From assembly GCF_028290435.1 (NCBI RefSeq), contig NZ_JAQGJV010000025.1:1-64000 (forward strand): DNA of 64,000 nucleotides. Reading direction: 5' to 3'. The notes below the pieces were generated by a model. It ran no database searches. It saw only the letters and a list, made by a program, of their open reading frames with translations, and was not told the DNA's origin. This document shows positions 1-8,883 of the stretch, piece after piece (within the stretch, counting starts at the first letter, position 1; each line of letters starts with the position of its first letter). The DNA is from Devosia sp. Its GTDB lineage: Bacteria > Pseudomonadota > Alphaproteobacteria > Rhizobiales > Devosiaceae. Made by a program: the position numbers and the translations under genes.

Positions 1-240
1 GTCGGCAAGGCCGGCGAACCCGCCGACCGCGACAAGCTCGCCATCCGCTTCGGCGATCTCCTCGTCGCCAAGGACGGCGAACGCGCGCCGATCTACGACG
101 AAGCCGCCACCAGTGCCTACATGAAGGGCGAGGACCTCGAACTCACCGTCAGCCTCGGTCTCGGCGAGGGCAAGGCCACGGTCTATACCTGCGACCTCAC
201 CCACGGCTACATCACCATCAATGGCGATTATCGGAGCTGA
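1..240 (+). CDS. argJ: Glutamate N-acetyltransferase / amino-acid acetyltransferase ArgJ, C-terminal part
   Basis: The open frame enters from the left edge and codes for the last 79 residues of a bifunctional ornithine acetyltransferase, which moves the acetyl group from N-acetylornithine to glutamate in the cyclic arginine pathway (cytoplasm). The ending, [18 protein letters not shown], is the typical ArgJ C-terminus, and the preceding block with [16 protein letters not shown] fits the beta-chain. The autocatalytic cleavage site lies outside the window. It runs straight into the GNAT gene (1 base between stop and next ATG), so the two are probably cotranscribed. Confidence 0.93.
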   Translation, partial: VGKAGEPADRDKLAIRFGDLLVAKDGERAPIYDEAATSAYMKGEDLELTVSLGLGEGKATVYTCDLTHGYITINGDYRS

Positions 241-241
241 A

Positions 242-991
242 ATGAGCATTCCGGATGTCGAAGCCATTGAACGGGCGAGCCTCTTGGCCTGGCCCGGCAT
301 CGAGGAGAAATGGGACGGCTCGTGGGTTCGTCGCGCCGCGGGCGGCTATACCAAGCGCGCCAATTCCATTCAGTGCTTTGACCCGGACGACTTCGAAGAC
401 GCCGACCTGCGCGTCATTTCGGCCAGCTCCTGGATGGTGATCCGAAAGCTCAATCCCGTCTTCCGCATCACGCCCCTGTCCAGCCCCGAACTCAATGCCA
501 CCCTCGATGAGGCCGGCTGGGAGGAGATTGATTCGAGCCACCTGTTTGCCATGGAGCTTGGCGATCACGAGGCCGACAAGGACGCGCAATTGCTGCCGGT
601 GCTGGATCCGAAGTTCCTCGCGGCCTCGCAAAAGCTGCGGGGCTACAACGAGCAGTCCATGACCGGACTGAAGAACCTGCTGGCCGCGTTCAAGGTGCCC
701 GCCGTTGGCGTTGTGCTGGCGCGCGATGGGGAGGCCGTGGCCTCCTCGATCATGGCGGTCGCCAATGGTATCGTCCTGACCGGCAACGTGGTCACCGACG
801 GCACCCGCCGTCGTCAGGGCCTTGCTTCGGCGATGATGCACTCGGGCCTTGCCTGGGCCAAAACCCAGGGCGCCCATACCGCCGCCCTCAATGTCCAGAC
901 CGACAATGCCGGGGCCAAGGCGCTCTACAATGGCCTCGGTTACACCCACCAATACGATTACAGCTATCGCGTGCCGGGTGGCCGCAAATGA
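242..991 (+). CDS. GNAT family N-acetyltransferase
   Basis: A 249-residue protein with a GCN5-related acetyltransferase fold in its C-terminal half. The acetyl-CoA-binding stretch is TDGTRRRQGLASAMM (about residues 190-205), followed by the conserved NVQTDNAGAKALYNGLGY motif near residues 220-240. The substrate is unknown. The ATG at 242 is preferred because it follows the argJ stop directly; an upstream in-frame start at 221 would overlap argJ. The stop overlaps the mutT start (ATGA), giving an argJ-GNAT-mutT operon, an order common in Hyphomicrobiales. Confidence 0.88.
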   Translation: MSIPDVEAIERASLLAWPGIEEKWDGSWVRRAAGGYTKRANSIQCFDPDDFEDADLRVISASSWMVIRKLNPVFRITPLSSPELNATLDEAGWEEIDSSHLFAMELGDHEADKDAQLLPVLDPKFLAASQKLRGYNEQSMTGLKNLLAAFKVPAVGVVLARDGEAVASSIMAVANGIVLTGNVVTDGTRRRQGLASAMMHSGLAWAKTQGAHTAALNVQTDNAGAKALYNGLGYTHQYDYSYRVPGGRK

Positions 992-1395
992 GCGATTACC
1001 CTATCCTGCTGGTCGTCGCCTGCGCTCTCGTCGATGCCGACCGCCGCGTTCTCATCGCCCAGCGGCCGCCCGGCAAGTCCCTGGCCGGCCTATGGGAATT
1101 CCCCGGCGGCAAGGTCGAAGCCGGTGAAACGCCCGAAGCCGCTTTGATCCGCGAACTCGAGGAAGAGCTTGGGGTTTCCACCAAGACCGCGTGCCTGGCT
1201 CCGGTTTCTTTCGCCAGTCACTCTTACGAGAATTTTCACCTGTTAATGCCACTTTACGCCTGCCGGAAATGGCAGGGACAGCCGCAAGCCAGGGAGCATA
1301 CCGCACTCAAATGGGTGCGGCCGCAGGCCCTGCACGACTATCCCATGCCCCCGGCCGACGCGCCATTGATCGCCGCGCTCTGCGACCTTCTCTGA
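988..1395 (+). CDS. mutT: 8-oxo-dGTP diphosphatase MutT (Nudix hydrolase)
   Basis: A 135-residue Nudix hydrolase. The complete Nudix box GX5EX7REUXEEXGU is seen at residues 41-63 (G41, E47, R55, E56, E59, E60, G62). MutT removes oxidised dGTP from the nucleotide pool and so prevents A:T to C:G transversions. The length and the LAGLWEFPGGKVEAGE signature match the MutT subgroup rather than a generic Nudix enzyme. Its start overlaps the GNAT stop by four bases, which suggests translational coupling. Confidence 0.9.
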   Translation: MSDYPILLVVACALVDADRRVLIAQRPPGKSLAGLWEFPGGKVEAGETPEAALIRELEEELGVSTKTACLAPVSFASHSYENFHLLMPLYACRKWQGQPQAREHTALKWVRPQALHDYPMPPADAPLIAALCDLL

Positions 1396-1421
1396 GCGCC
1401 GAACGAAGCCCGGGGACAGCC

Positions 1422-1619
1422 ATGTTGCGGACTGCGATTGCACGATTTCTGCGCGACCCATCGGGCGCCACCGCCATTGAATATGGCCTGATCGCAGCGC
1501 TGGTTGCCGTCGCCATCATCAGCACATTGGTGGTGTTCGGCGCCAACCTGACCGCGCTCTATGCCGGCGGCACCGGCAGCGCCGCCACGGTCATCGGCAA
1601 CGCCGCCAATAGCCTTTAG
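1422..1619 (+). CDS. Flp/Fap pilin component
   Basis: A 65-residue prepilin of the Flp (tad) type. The short N-terminus ends in DPSGATAIEYGLIAALVAV, the conserved G-A-T-A-I-E-Y-G junction for prepilin peptidase cleavage followed by one hydrophobic helix. Mature Flp subunits assemble into tad pili on the cell surface. No cpa/tad assembly genes lie nearby, so this is an orphan pilin that would depend on a tad cluster elsewhere. It lies just 26 bases after mutT. Confidence 0.9.
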   Translation: MLRTAIARFLRDPSGATAIEYGLIAALVAVAIISTLVVFGANLTALYAGGTGSAATVIGNAANSL

Positions 1620-1628
1620 GCAGCGGCG

Positions 1629-3107
1629 CTACTGCAGCGCCACCACCTTGTACTTCTGCCCCGGCACGATCGGATCGCCAGGGAACAGATCGTTGATGAT
1701 GTAGAACAGCTCGGTGCCGCGATTGAGCCCGGCCATCTGCTTGGCCAGCGAATCGGCGCTGTCGCCGGCTCGTGCCACCACGATCTTGATCCCCACCTTG
1801 CGGATCTGCGCCAGATCGGTCGCGTCGGTCCGCCGGAAACTCTTGAGCGTCGCCTCAGCACCCTGGGCAAACCGCGCGCTGTCCGCCTTGGCGGCAAAGA
1901 TGAACCGATAGACCTGCCCGTCCAGCCGCATCACCGAGACGCGGAAGAACCACTGGTCGGTCTGCGCAATGCCCGACGCCATGTCGACGCCGTTAAAGCT
2001 CTGCGTCGTCACGCTGTCGGCTTTGAGCCCCGCGATCCAGCCCGATTTCAGGTAATCGGCCAGTCCCACATTGGCGCCGACCTCGGCGCTGTCGAAGCGC
2101 ACTGCCTCGCCATCCCCCGCGACGCCAACCACCGCGTTCTGCGAGTTCTGCAAGGTATACCCCTGCGGCACGGCGAAGGTATACTTGCTGGCACTATGGA
2201 TAAACCGGCGCCCCACGATCGAGCCCTGCGAGACGCTATCGCCAAAGGTCAGGCCGGCAACGCTGGCCAGATAGCCCTCGCGATCCACTTCGCCGACCGC
2301 GGCGCCGAACATCTGCGTCGCCACCTGGACGGCTTTTTGAATGCGGTCGGGTGTCGATGGATGCGAGGAGAGGAAGCCTTCGCCTTGGTTCTGCCCGGCC
2401 GAGAAGGTGGCGAAGCGGCTCATGACGCCGAGGAAGCGCGCCGCCGCCTGCGGATCGTAGCCAGCCTTGCCGGCATATTTGATGCCCTCGCGGTCGGCCT
2501 CAAGCTCCTGGTTCTGGCTGAAGGCGGCCAGCGACTGCTTGGACCGGTCAGCTGCCTGGTCGGCCCCTGCCTCGCCACCGAACACACCGCTGATCACCCG
2601 ATCGACGATCTCGGTGGTGCGCGTCCTATTGGTGCGCGCCCGCGCATGGCGCAGGGTCACGTGCGAGATTTCGTGCGCCAGCACTGCCGCCAGTTCGCTG
2701 GTGTCAGACGCCAAAGCCAGAATGCCGCGCGTCACATAGATATAGCCGCCCGGCAGCGCAAAGGCGTTGACCTCGGCACTGTCCAGGATAGTCACCTGGA
2801 ACTGCGCATTGGGCTGGTCGGCCGCCGCCAGCAGCCGCCCGACGATGCGCGCCACCATGATTTCCGCTGGACGGTCCGAATAGACCCCCCCATAGGCCGC
2901 GATGATGCGCGGATGCTCGCGCCGCCCGATCACCACGTCATCGGGATCGGTGCCCTCAGGCACCACTGTGGGTGCCGGATTATCGCCGGTTTGCGTTACC
3001 GCAATGCCGCCGGTGCTGGTCAGGGTCGTGCAGCCGCTCAGCGCCAGCAGCGAGACCGCCAGCACCGAATTGCGCACCCCAATAGCAATGCCACCCAGAA
3101 GGTTCAT
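1629..3107 (-). CDS. M48 family zinc metalloprotease, lipoprotein with LysM-like C-terminus
   Basis: A 492-residue protein with a lipoprotein signal (LALSGC, lipidated Cys26) and the zinc motif HEISH at residues 145-149, so it is a BepA/YfgC-type M48 peptidase acting in the periplasm, probably in outer-membrane protein quality control (family inference). The C-terminal 60 residues (GDSADSLAKQM ... PGQKYKVV) look like a LysM-type module. The start overlaps the stop of the upstream nuclease gene by four bases, so the pair is one operon read leftward. Confidence 0.88.
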   Translation of the reverse strand: MNLLGGIAIGVRNSVLAVSLLALSGCTTLTSTGGIAVTQTGDNPAPTVVPEGTDPDDVVIGRREHPRIIAAYGGVYSDRPAEIMVARIVGRLLAAADQPNAQFQVTILDSAEVNAFALPGGYIYVTRGILALASDTSELAAVLAHEISHVTLRHARARTNRTRTTEIVDRVISGVFGGEAGADQAADRSKQSLAAFSQNQELEADREGIKYAGKAGYDPQAAARFLGVMSRFATFSAGQNQGEGFLSSHPSTPDRIQKAVQVATQMFGAAVGEVDREGYLASVAGLTFGDSVSQGSIVGRRFIHSASKYTFAVPQGYTLQNSQNAVVGVAGDGEAVRFDSAEVGANVGLADYLKSGWIAGLKADSVTTQSFNGVDMASGIAQTDQWFFRVSVMRLDGQVYRFIFAAKADSARFAQGAEATLKSFRRTDATDLAQIRKVGIKIVVARAGDSADSLAKQMAGLNRGTELFYIINDLFPGDPIVPGQKYKVVALQ

Positions 3108-3943
3108 CGTGTGGCCAAAACCTCGATCTGTTCGGGATGGGTGATTTCGATGCGTGGACCATCCCGGTCATCCACCCACCCCCTGATTCGCACCAGTGCG
3201 CCTTCGAGCCCCATGGGATCGATACCCGCCGCCACAAACAGACGCAACGCTGGCGCTTCGATCACTGCGGTGAAGTCCTCTTTCCAGAACCGGCCGAAAT
3301 TAAGATAGAGCCGCCCGCTCGCTTGGTCCGCCAGCAGCACTCGCCCTTCGACCAGTTCGTAATGACCGGCAAGCGCGAGCAAATCGGCTGGCTTGTCCGC
3401 CGCCCGCACGCTGTAATAGGGATCGCCCCAGATGCCAAGCCCAGCCATGCGCGCCCGCCCTTCGGCAGCGTACAATTGATCCAGGCACGCCCGATTGTCC
3501 GGAAACGAATAGACCCGCGCCAGACCCTGCGCGACCATCTGCTGCTGCGCCCAGATTTCGCCACCCGGCGCCTCGACGAAAACATGCGCCAGCGCCCGCT
3601 CGTAGCGGTCGACAGCCTCCCCGCCATAGCCCAGCCGCACGGTTTTGTTGAGCACCAGCGCCGCAAGCCCTGCCTTGGATTCCTCGGCTTTGGGCCAAGT
3701 CGGAAAACCCTCGCGGCCCAACGGCAATTTGGGCGCCTGCGTGCCGATCAAACGCACCACGAGGCCGCTATCGAGCACCACCGTATCGCCATCCGTCACC
3801 TGCACGACCACGCCGCCCGGCGCGAAGCGCAGGTCCTCGCATGCCAAAGCCGCCGCCGAAACTGACGATAGCGCCGCGAGCGCGGCCAACCGAACAATGC
3901 TGGTCCTGACCAATGGAGCCCCGAAAAACAATTCGTTCACCAT
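3104..3943 (-). CDS. Thermonuclease (SNase-like) family protein
   Basis: A 279-residue exported protein. The N-terminus carries a signal peptide (hydrophobic run ending near ALA-C35). The staphylococcal-nuclease-like domain follows, with QVTDGDTVVLDSGLVVRLIG and the later KTVRLGYGGEAVDRYERALAHVF segment, which holds the region of the catalytic Arg and Glu. It is predicted to be a periplasmic or envelope nuclease. The C-terminal 80 residues resemble an OB-like extension. It is first in a two-gene operon with the M48 protease. Confidence 0.82.
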   Translation of the reverse strand: MVNELFFGAPLVRTSIVRLAALAALSSVSAAALACEDLRFAPGGVVVQVTDGDTVVLDSGLVVRLIGTQAPKLPLGREGFPTWPKAEESKAGLAALVLNKTVRLGYGGEAVDRYERALAHVFVEAPGGEIWAQQQMVAQGLARVYSFPDNRACLDQLYAAEGRARMAGLGIWGDPYYSVRAADKPADLLALAGHYELVEGRVLLADQASGRLYLNFGRFWKEDFTAVIEAPALRLFVAAGIDPMGLEGALVRIRGWVDDRDGPRIEITHPEQIEVLATR

Positions 3944-4124
3944 GCACCCAAATAGGGCAAAAAGGGATTAACGAGTTGACAATGACCCATCCCAAACACC
4001 GCCCCTGGGTGTTTGTCCCCATCTGTTGCCCCTTTGCCGCTACCGCCCTTCACCTCTTCCGGAATCGGTGCTTCAAGCTCACGCTATGTCTGGACAGCAT
4101 TTGAGAGCGGCACGAAGTTCTGGT

Positions 4125-4152
4125 TTGAACTGGGCCCAAGTTTTGCTATTCA
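4125..4152 (+). promoter_or_regulatory. Predicted sigma70 promoter for tRNA-Arg
   Basis: TTGAAC at 4125-4130 and TATTCA at 4147-4152 are separated by 16 bases. They sit 8 bases before the tRNA 5' end at 4161, the expected place for a tRNA promoter. Confidence 0.5.
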
Positions 4153-4160
4153 AGGCTCGT

Positions 4161-4237
4161 GGTCCCGTAGCTCAGTTGGATAGAGCGTAGGATTCCTAAT
4201 CCTAAGGCCATGAGTTCGAATCTCATCGGGGTCACCA
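4161..4237 (+). tRNA. tRNA-Arg (anticodon CCT)
   Basis: A 77-base cloverleaf with an encoded CCA end. The acceptor stem pairs GGTCCCG with CGGGGTC (one G-T wobble). The anticodon stem TAGGA/TCCTA encloses the loop TTCCTAA, so the anticodon is CCT and reads AGG. The T arm contains GTTCGAATC. Confidence 0.96.
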
Positions 4238-4264
4238 CACTTGTCGCCCGGGACAAGCCAAGCA

Positions 4265-4750
4265 CTAGCCAGGCGACTGCGCGCCATAGGCCCTGCTGAT
4301 CGCCTCGTAGAGCGCCGCGCCATCGGGGGCGGCTCGGATGAGCGCTCGGGCTTCCTCCGAACGCAGGACACGCGCGGCGGCCGACAGCAGTTTCAGTCCG
4401 GCGGCCCGATCGTCCACCGGGATCAGCAACACGAAGACGATATCGACCTTACCCTCATCGATGGCATCGAAGTCGACCGGCTTGGCCAGCCGCGCCAATA
4501 GACCCATCGGCTTAGCGAGGCCCGCAACCGTGGCGTGCGGAATGGCAATCCCCTGCCCCATCCCGGTCGATCCCAATTGCTCACGATTGTTGAGGGCGAT
4601 GAAAATGACATTGGCATCCACCCCGGACCATGCCGCGGCCCGGCTGGACAGTGCCTCGATCACGCTTTGCTTAGACGGCGCAGGGTGATCGACAAGCACG
4701 TGCTCGGGCGCCAGGAATTCGGAAATCGGCATGCTTGGCGTCTCGCTCAC
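4265..4750 (-). CDS. PTS EIIA(Ntr)-type regulatory protein (PtsN paralogue) in the kdp operon
   Basis: A 161-residue PTS EIIA type-2 domain protein. The phospho-accepting histidine is His72 in the AIPHATV motif, and VDFDAIDEGKVDIVFVLL matches EIIA(Ntr). These proteins take phosphate from the nitrogen PTS and act as regulators; unphosphorylated PtsN of E. coli is known to bind KdpD and raise kdp expression. Its GTG start overlaps the kdpE stop (GTGA), so translation is coupled to the kdp regulators. The usual alphaproteobacterial ptsN lies beside rpoN, which suggests that this is a second, kdp-dedicated copy (inference). Confidence 0.87.
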   Translation of the reverse strand: MSETPSMPISEFLAPEHVLVDHPAPSKQSVIEALSSRAAAWSGVDANVIFIALNNREQLGSTGMGQGIAIPHATVAGLAKPMGLLARLAKPVDFDAIDEGKVDIVFVLLIPVDDRAAGLKLLSAAARVLRSEEARALIRAAPDGAALYEAISRAYGAQSPG

Positions 4751-5475
4751 AATGCACCGTCCGGCGCGTGCGGCACCAAAACCTCGTCGGCCTCGCGCAA
4801 CCGATACCCCACGCCGGTTTCGGTCATGATGTAATGCGGCTGGTCCGGGGTCTGTTCGATTTTCTGCCGGAGCTGGCGCACATACACGCGCAGATACTGC
4901 ACATCGGTCGACCCGCTCCAGACTTGGTTCAGCAGGTGCTGGTGGGTCAAGACCTTGCCGGCATGCTGCACCAGGATCCGCAGGATATCGTATTCCTTAG
5001 GCGACAGTTTCACCTCCTTGCCCGCCACCCGCACGATGCGCTTGACCAGATCGACGCTCAACTCGCCGGCCTGAAACAAGGCCCGCTCACCCTGCTGCTG
5101 CAACCGGTGGCGCAAGGCCACCCTGATACGCGCCACCAGTTCCTTGGTGCCGAAGGGCTTGGTGACATAGTCGTCGGCGCCCAGTTCGAGCGCCTTGACG
5201 ATACCCGCCTCGTCGGTCCGGCTCGACAGGATCAGGATCGGCAGGTCGAACAGCTCGTTGCGCCATTTGGCCAGCAAGTCATGCCCCTGGATATCGGGCA
5301 GGCCGAGATCGAGCAGGATCAGGTCGGGGCGTGTCTGTGCCAAGAGCTCGATCGCCTCCCTGCCGCTCCCCGCCTCGAGGATCGTATAGCCTTCGGTGCC
5401 CAGCCCCACCCGCAGCAGCTTGCGGATCGGCGGCTCGTCGTCCACCACCAGTATCTTTATCGTGGATGACGTCAT
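4747..5475 (-). CDS. kdpE: Response regulator KdpE
   Basis: A 242-residue OmpR-type response regulator. The receiver domain (residues 5-120) shows the acidic pair D12/D13 and the phospho-acceptor D56 in LLDLGLPD. The winged-helix DNA-binding domain follows, with KLSPKEYDILRILVQHAGKVL and QYLRVYVRQLRQKIE. With KdpD it switches on kdpFABC under potassium limitation or osmotic stress. It overlaps kdpD upstream (4 bases) and the ptsN-like gene downstream (4 bases). Confidence 0.95.
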   Translation of the reverse strand: MTSSTIKILVVDDEPPIRKLLRVGLGTEGYTILEAGSGREAIELLAQTRPDLILLDLGLPDIQGHDLLAKWRNELFDLPILILSSRTDEAGIVKALELGADDYVTKPFGTKELVARIRVALRHRLQQQGERALFQAGELSVDLVKRIVRVAGKEVKLSPKEYDILRILVQHAGKVLTHQHLLNQVWSGSTDVQYLRVYVRQLRQKIEQTPDQPHYIMTETGVGYRLREADEVLVPHAPDGAL

Positions 5476-8177
5476 GGCAATTCTTCCAGTTTTCGAGTGT
5501 CGGTTGGCACCGGCAGCCTGATGGCGAAAATGGCGCCCGACCGGTCGACCCGGTTCGCCGCCACGATGGTGCCGCCCATGGCCTCGACAAAGCCACGGCA
5601 GATCGAGAGCCCCAGCCCGGTCCCGGCCCTTATGTGGTCGGCTTTGCGCACCCGGTAGAAGCTGTTGAAGATACGATCGAGGTCGTCGGGCGGAATGCCG
5701 GGCCCCTCGTCGATGATCTGCAGCACCGCGGAGCCGTTATCGGTCCAACCCACGATCTGGATAGTCGAACCCTCCGGCGCATATTTGGCCGCATTGTCCA
5801 AAAGGTTGAACAACACCTGCTCGAACAGCACCGGATCGAGCCGCAGCATCGGCAGATCAGGCCGCAGGTCCACATGGGTCTGATGCTGCGCGGTGATCTT
5901 GGCAGCCCGACGCAAAGCCGTGCCGACGATATCGCCGACAAAATGCAGCGCGAAGTTCGGCGCCATGGCGCCGGATTCCAGCCGTGTCATATCCAGCAGA
6001 TTGGCGATGAAGCGGTTGAGACGCTCGGACTCGTCGATCACCGAGGTCAGGAGTTCAGTGCGGTCCGCCTCCGGAATGGAGGTTGAATAATCGCGCAATG
6101 TGCCCGCCGCACCCATGATCGAGGCAAGCGGGGTCTTGAGGTCATGCGAGATCGAGGTGAGCAGCGCCGAGCGCAGCCGGTCCGCTTCGGCCGCGAGCTT
6201 GGCCCGGTCGACATCGGCGACCAGTTGAATGCGTTCGATGGCGAGCGCCGCCTGGTCGATCAGCGCATCCAGCAGCCGCTGCTGCTCGGGGGTCAGCAGC
6301 GGTCCCTGCTTGTCATTGTCGAGGCCGACGACGCCGACGGGACTGCGACCTGTGCGCAACGGCAGATAGAGCCGCTTGGCGCCCGGCAACGTGTCGGCTC
6401 CGCGCCCGGCGGGATGATTGTTGTCCCAGGCCCAGTTCGCCGCGGCGATATCGGCGTCCACCAGGCTATCGTCGGGTGGATAACCCGCCTTGACGCTGAG
6501 CGTGCCCCCCTCGGGCAGCAACAGCACGACGCGCAGCTTGAGCATCGAGGCGATCTGAAACGCCGTCGCCCACAACACATCATCCAGCGTGCCGGTGCCG
6601 GCCAGTTTCTTGCTGAACAGATAGAGGTCTTCGGTCGTCCGGGCGCGCTGGCGCGCCGCCGACGCCTGCCGTTGCACTCTTGACGCCAGATTGCTGGCAA
6701 CCACTGCGACGCCGAAGAAAAATCCCAGCGCGATGACGCTTTCCGGATCGCTGACATTGAGCGTGTAGAGCGGCGCCAGGAAAAAGAAATTGAACGCCAG
6801 CGCACCCAGCACCGATGCCAGGAGGGCAGGGCGCAGCCCCCCCAAAATGGCCGAAGCCAGCACCGCCATCAGGAATGCCGGCGCCACATTGGTGACATTG
6901 AGCCCGCGATTGAGCAGCAGCCCAAACCCTAGCGCCACCCCCACGCAGGCAATGCTGAACAGATAGGCTTTGACCTGGTAACGCCGGGGTTCGGCGAGCA
7001 CCACGCCGCGTGGCCTCGTGACGGCATCCTGCTCGCTTCCCGCAATGACATGCACGCTGATATCGCCGGCCAGCCGGATCAGCTCATGCGATACCGAGCC
7101 TTCGAAATACTCCCGCCAACGGGCCTTGCGCGGCTTGCCGATGACAATGTGGGTGACATTGTTGGCATTGGCGTAGCGCACGATCTCGGTGGCGACATCC
7201 TGCCCCGGCAGGGTGATCGCCTCGCCGCCCAGTTGTTCGGCCAGACGCAGGGTCGCGGCCAGGCGATCCTTGTCCTCCTCCGACATCGAGGTGATGCGCG
7301 CTGTCTCAACATGCAAAGCCAGCCAGGGCGCCCGCAGCCGTTCGGCCTGCCGGCGCGCGTAGCGCACCAGCGAGGGGGCACGCGGATGCTCATCGATACA
7401 CACCACCACCCGCTCACCCGCGCCCCACGGCCCGGGAATGGCGTGCGAGCGCATATGGGTCAGCAACTGATCATCCACCCGCTGGGCGGTACGGCGCAGC
7501 GCCAGTTCGCGCAGCGCCGTCAGATTGCCGGGCGAGAAATAGTTCTCGACCGCGCGCTTGGCCGTGGTCGGCAGATAGACCTTGCCGTCGTGCAGCCGCT
7601 TGATCAGATCCTGCGGGGTGACGTCGATGATCTCGATGTCGTCGGCCCGGTCAACGATGGAATCGGGAACCGTCTCGCGCACACGGATGCCGGTAATCTG
7701 GGCGACCACATCGTTGAGGCTTTCCACGTGCTGGATATTGAGCGTGGTATAGACGTCGATGCCCGCAGCCAGGATTTCCTCGACATCGAGGTAGCGCTTG
7801 GGATGCCGGCTCCCCGGCGCATTGGTGTGCGCCAGCTCATCCACCAGCACGAGGCCGGGGCGGCGAGCCAGGATGGCGTCGATATCCATCTCGTCGAGTT
7901 TTTGGCCGCGATAATCCACGCCGGCGCGCGGCACGATCTCGAAGCCGGTCACCAGCGCTTCGGTCTCCTTGCGACCATGCGTTTCCACCACTCCGATGAC
8001 AGCATCCACGCCATCCACCAGCTTGGCGCGCCCCGACATCAGCATCTCATAGGTCTTGCCGACGCCGGGCGCCGCACCCAGAAAAATCTTGAAGCGCCCG
8101 CGCGTTTCCTGGTCGGCGCCTTCCAGCAACGCATCGGGAGACGGCCGTCCATCGGAATTGCGGTTGTCGTCGAGCAT
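5472..8177 (-). CDS. kdpD: Potassium-sensing histidine kinase KdpD
   Basis: A 901-residue membrane kinase with the full KdpD plan. The N-terminal KdpD domain has a P-loop (GAAPGVGKTYEML) and continues with DELAHTNAPGSRHPKRY. A universal-stress-protein domain occupies about residues 255-375, four close transmembrane helices about 400-500, and a GAF domain about 530-650. HisKA carries His678 in SISHDLKTPL, and HATPase has N, G1 and G2 boxes (NLLDNAAKYA, DEGPGIPPDD, GTGLGLSICRG). It senses low K+ and ionic strength and phosphorylates KdpE. The stop overlaps the kdpE start. Confidence 0.96.
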   Translation of the reverse strand: MLDDNRNSDGRPSPDALLEGADQETRGRFKIFLGAAPGVGKTYEMLMSGRAKLVDGVDAVIGVVETHGRKETEALVTGFEIVPRAGVDYRGQKLDEMDIDAILARRPGLVLVDELAHTNAPGSRHPKRYLDVEEILAAGIDVYTTLNIQHVESLNDVVAQITGIRVRETVPDSIVDRADDIEIIDVTPQDLIKRLHDGKVYLPTTAKRAVENYFSPGNLTALRELALRRTAQRVDDQLLTHMRSHAIPGPWGAGERVVVCIDEHPRAPSLVRYARRQAERLRAPWLALHVETARITSMSEEDKDRLAATLRLAEQLGGEAITLPGQDVATEIVRYANANNVTHIVIGKPRKARWREYFEGSVSHELIRLAGDISVHVIAGSEQDAVTRPRGVVLAEPRRYQVKAYLFSIACVGVALGFGLLLNRGLNVTNVAPAFLMAVLASAILGGLRPALLASVLGALAFNFFFLAPLYTLNVSDPESVIALGFFFGVAVVASNLASRVQRQASAARQRARTTEDLYLFSKKLAGTGTLDDVLWATAFQIASMLKLRVVLLLPEGGTLSVKAGYPPDDSLVDADIAAANWAWDNNHPAGRGADTLPGAKRLYLPLRTGRSPVGVVGLDNDKQGPLLTPEQQRLLDALIDQAALAIERIQLVADVDRAKLAAEADRLRSALLTSISHDLKTPLASIMGAAGTLRDYSTSIPEADRTELLTSVIDESERLNRFIANLLDMTRLESGAMAPNFALHFVGDIVGTALRRAAKITAQHQTHVDLRPDLPMLRLDPVLFEQVLFNLLDNAAKYAPEGSTIQIVGWTDNGSAVLQIIDEGPGIPPDDLDRIFNSFYRVRKADHIRAGTGLGLSICRGFVEAMGGTIVAANRVDRSGAIFAIRLPVPTDTRKLEELP

Positions 8178-8241
8178 TGGCCTGTTCTCTGCTTGGTCGT
8201 CCAGGTCCGGGCGCCGCTTGCGGTGTCCGGACCTTATAGTG

Positions 8242-8811
8242 TCATTTGCGCGACGCGCTATCGAGAGCCAGGTTCAATTCGAGCACATTGACCACGGGCT
8301 CGCCCATGAAGCCCAGCATTGGGCCTTCGATGTGCTGGTCCACGAGAGTCTGGATCGCGGCCTCATCCATGCCACGGGCCTCTGCCACGCGCCTGACCTG
8401 AAAAGCTGCGGCCTCGGGCGAGATATGCGGATCAAGACCACTGGCCGATGTGGTCACGAGGTCAATCGGGATCGTCCCATCGGGGTTCTCCGCCTTGAGC
8501 GCCGCCACATCGGTGCCGACGCGCTCGATCAACGCCTTGCTGGTTGGCCCCAGATTGGAGCCGCCGGACGCCGCCGCATCATAGCCTTTGCCCGCCGCCG
8601 ATGGCCGACCATGGAAGTATTGCTTCTGGGTGAACACCTGCCCAATCAGTTCGGAGCCGATCACCTGCCCATCCTGTTCGATCAGGCTGCCCTGGGCCTG
8701 GCGCGGGAAAATGGCTTGGGCGAGACCCGTCATGCCCAGGGGATAGATAAGGCCGGTGATGATGGTCAGGATGACGATCATGAAGATCGCAGGCCGGATT
8801 TGCTTAAGCAT
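8242..8811 (-). CDS. kdpC: K+-transporting ATPase subunit KdpC
   Basis: A 189-residue KdpC with one N-terminal membrane helix ([20 protein letters not shown]) and the family signature [26 protein letters not shown]. The C-terminus has [17 protein letters not shown]. KdpC stabilises the KdpFABC complex and raises ATP affinity of KdpB. It lies 72 bases after kdpB and 64 bases before kdpD. Confidence 0.95.
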   Translation of the reverse strand: MLKQIRPAIFMIVILTIITGLIYPLGMTGLAQAIFPRQAQGSLIEQDGQVIGSELIGQVFTQKQYFHGRPSAAGKGYDAAASGGSNLGPTSKALIERVGTDVAALKAENPDGTIPIDLVTTSASGLDPHISPEAAAFQVRRVAEARGMDEAAIQTLVDQHIEGPMLGFMGEPVVNVLELNLALDSASRK

Positions 8812-8883
8812 CGGAATTGTCCCGAAATGTCGGCCGCTTGTGGCGAGCCGGAATGATGAGTCTTGTGACCATCGGCCTCATCG

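Noticed and set aside
218-952. Long minus-strand open frame over the GNAT gene
   Set aside because: It is the antisense shadow of a well-supported GNAT protein; high-GC DNA gives long antisense frames. The same holds for other long shadows, for example at 2196-3308, 7050-8291, 9100-10635, 24455-25795 and 45764-47218.
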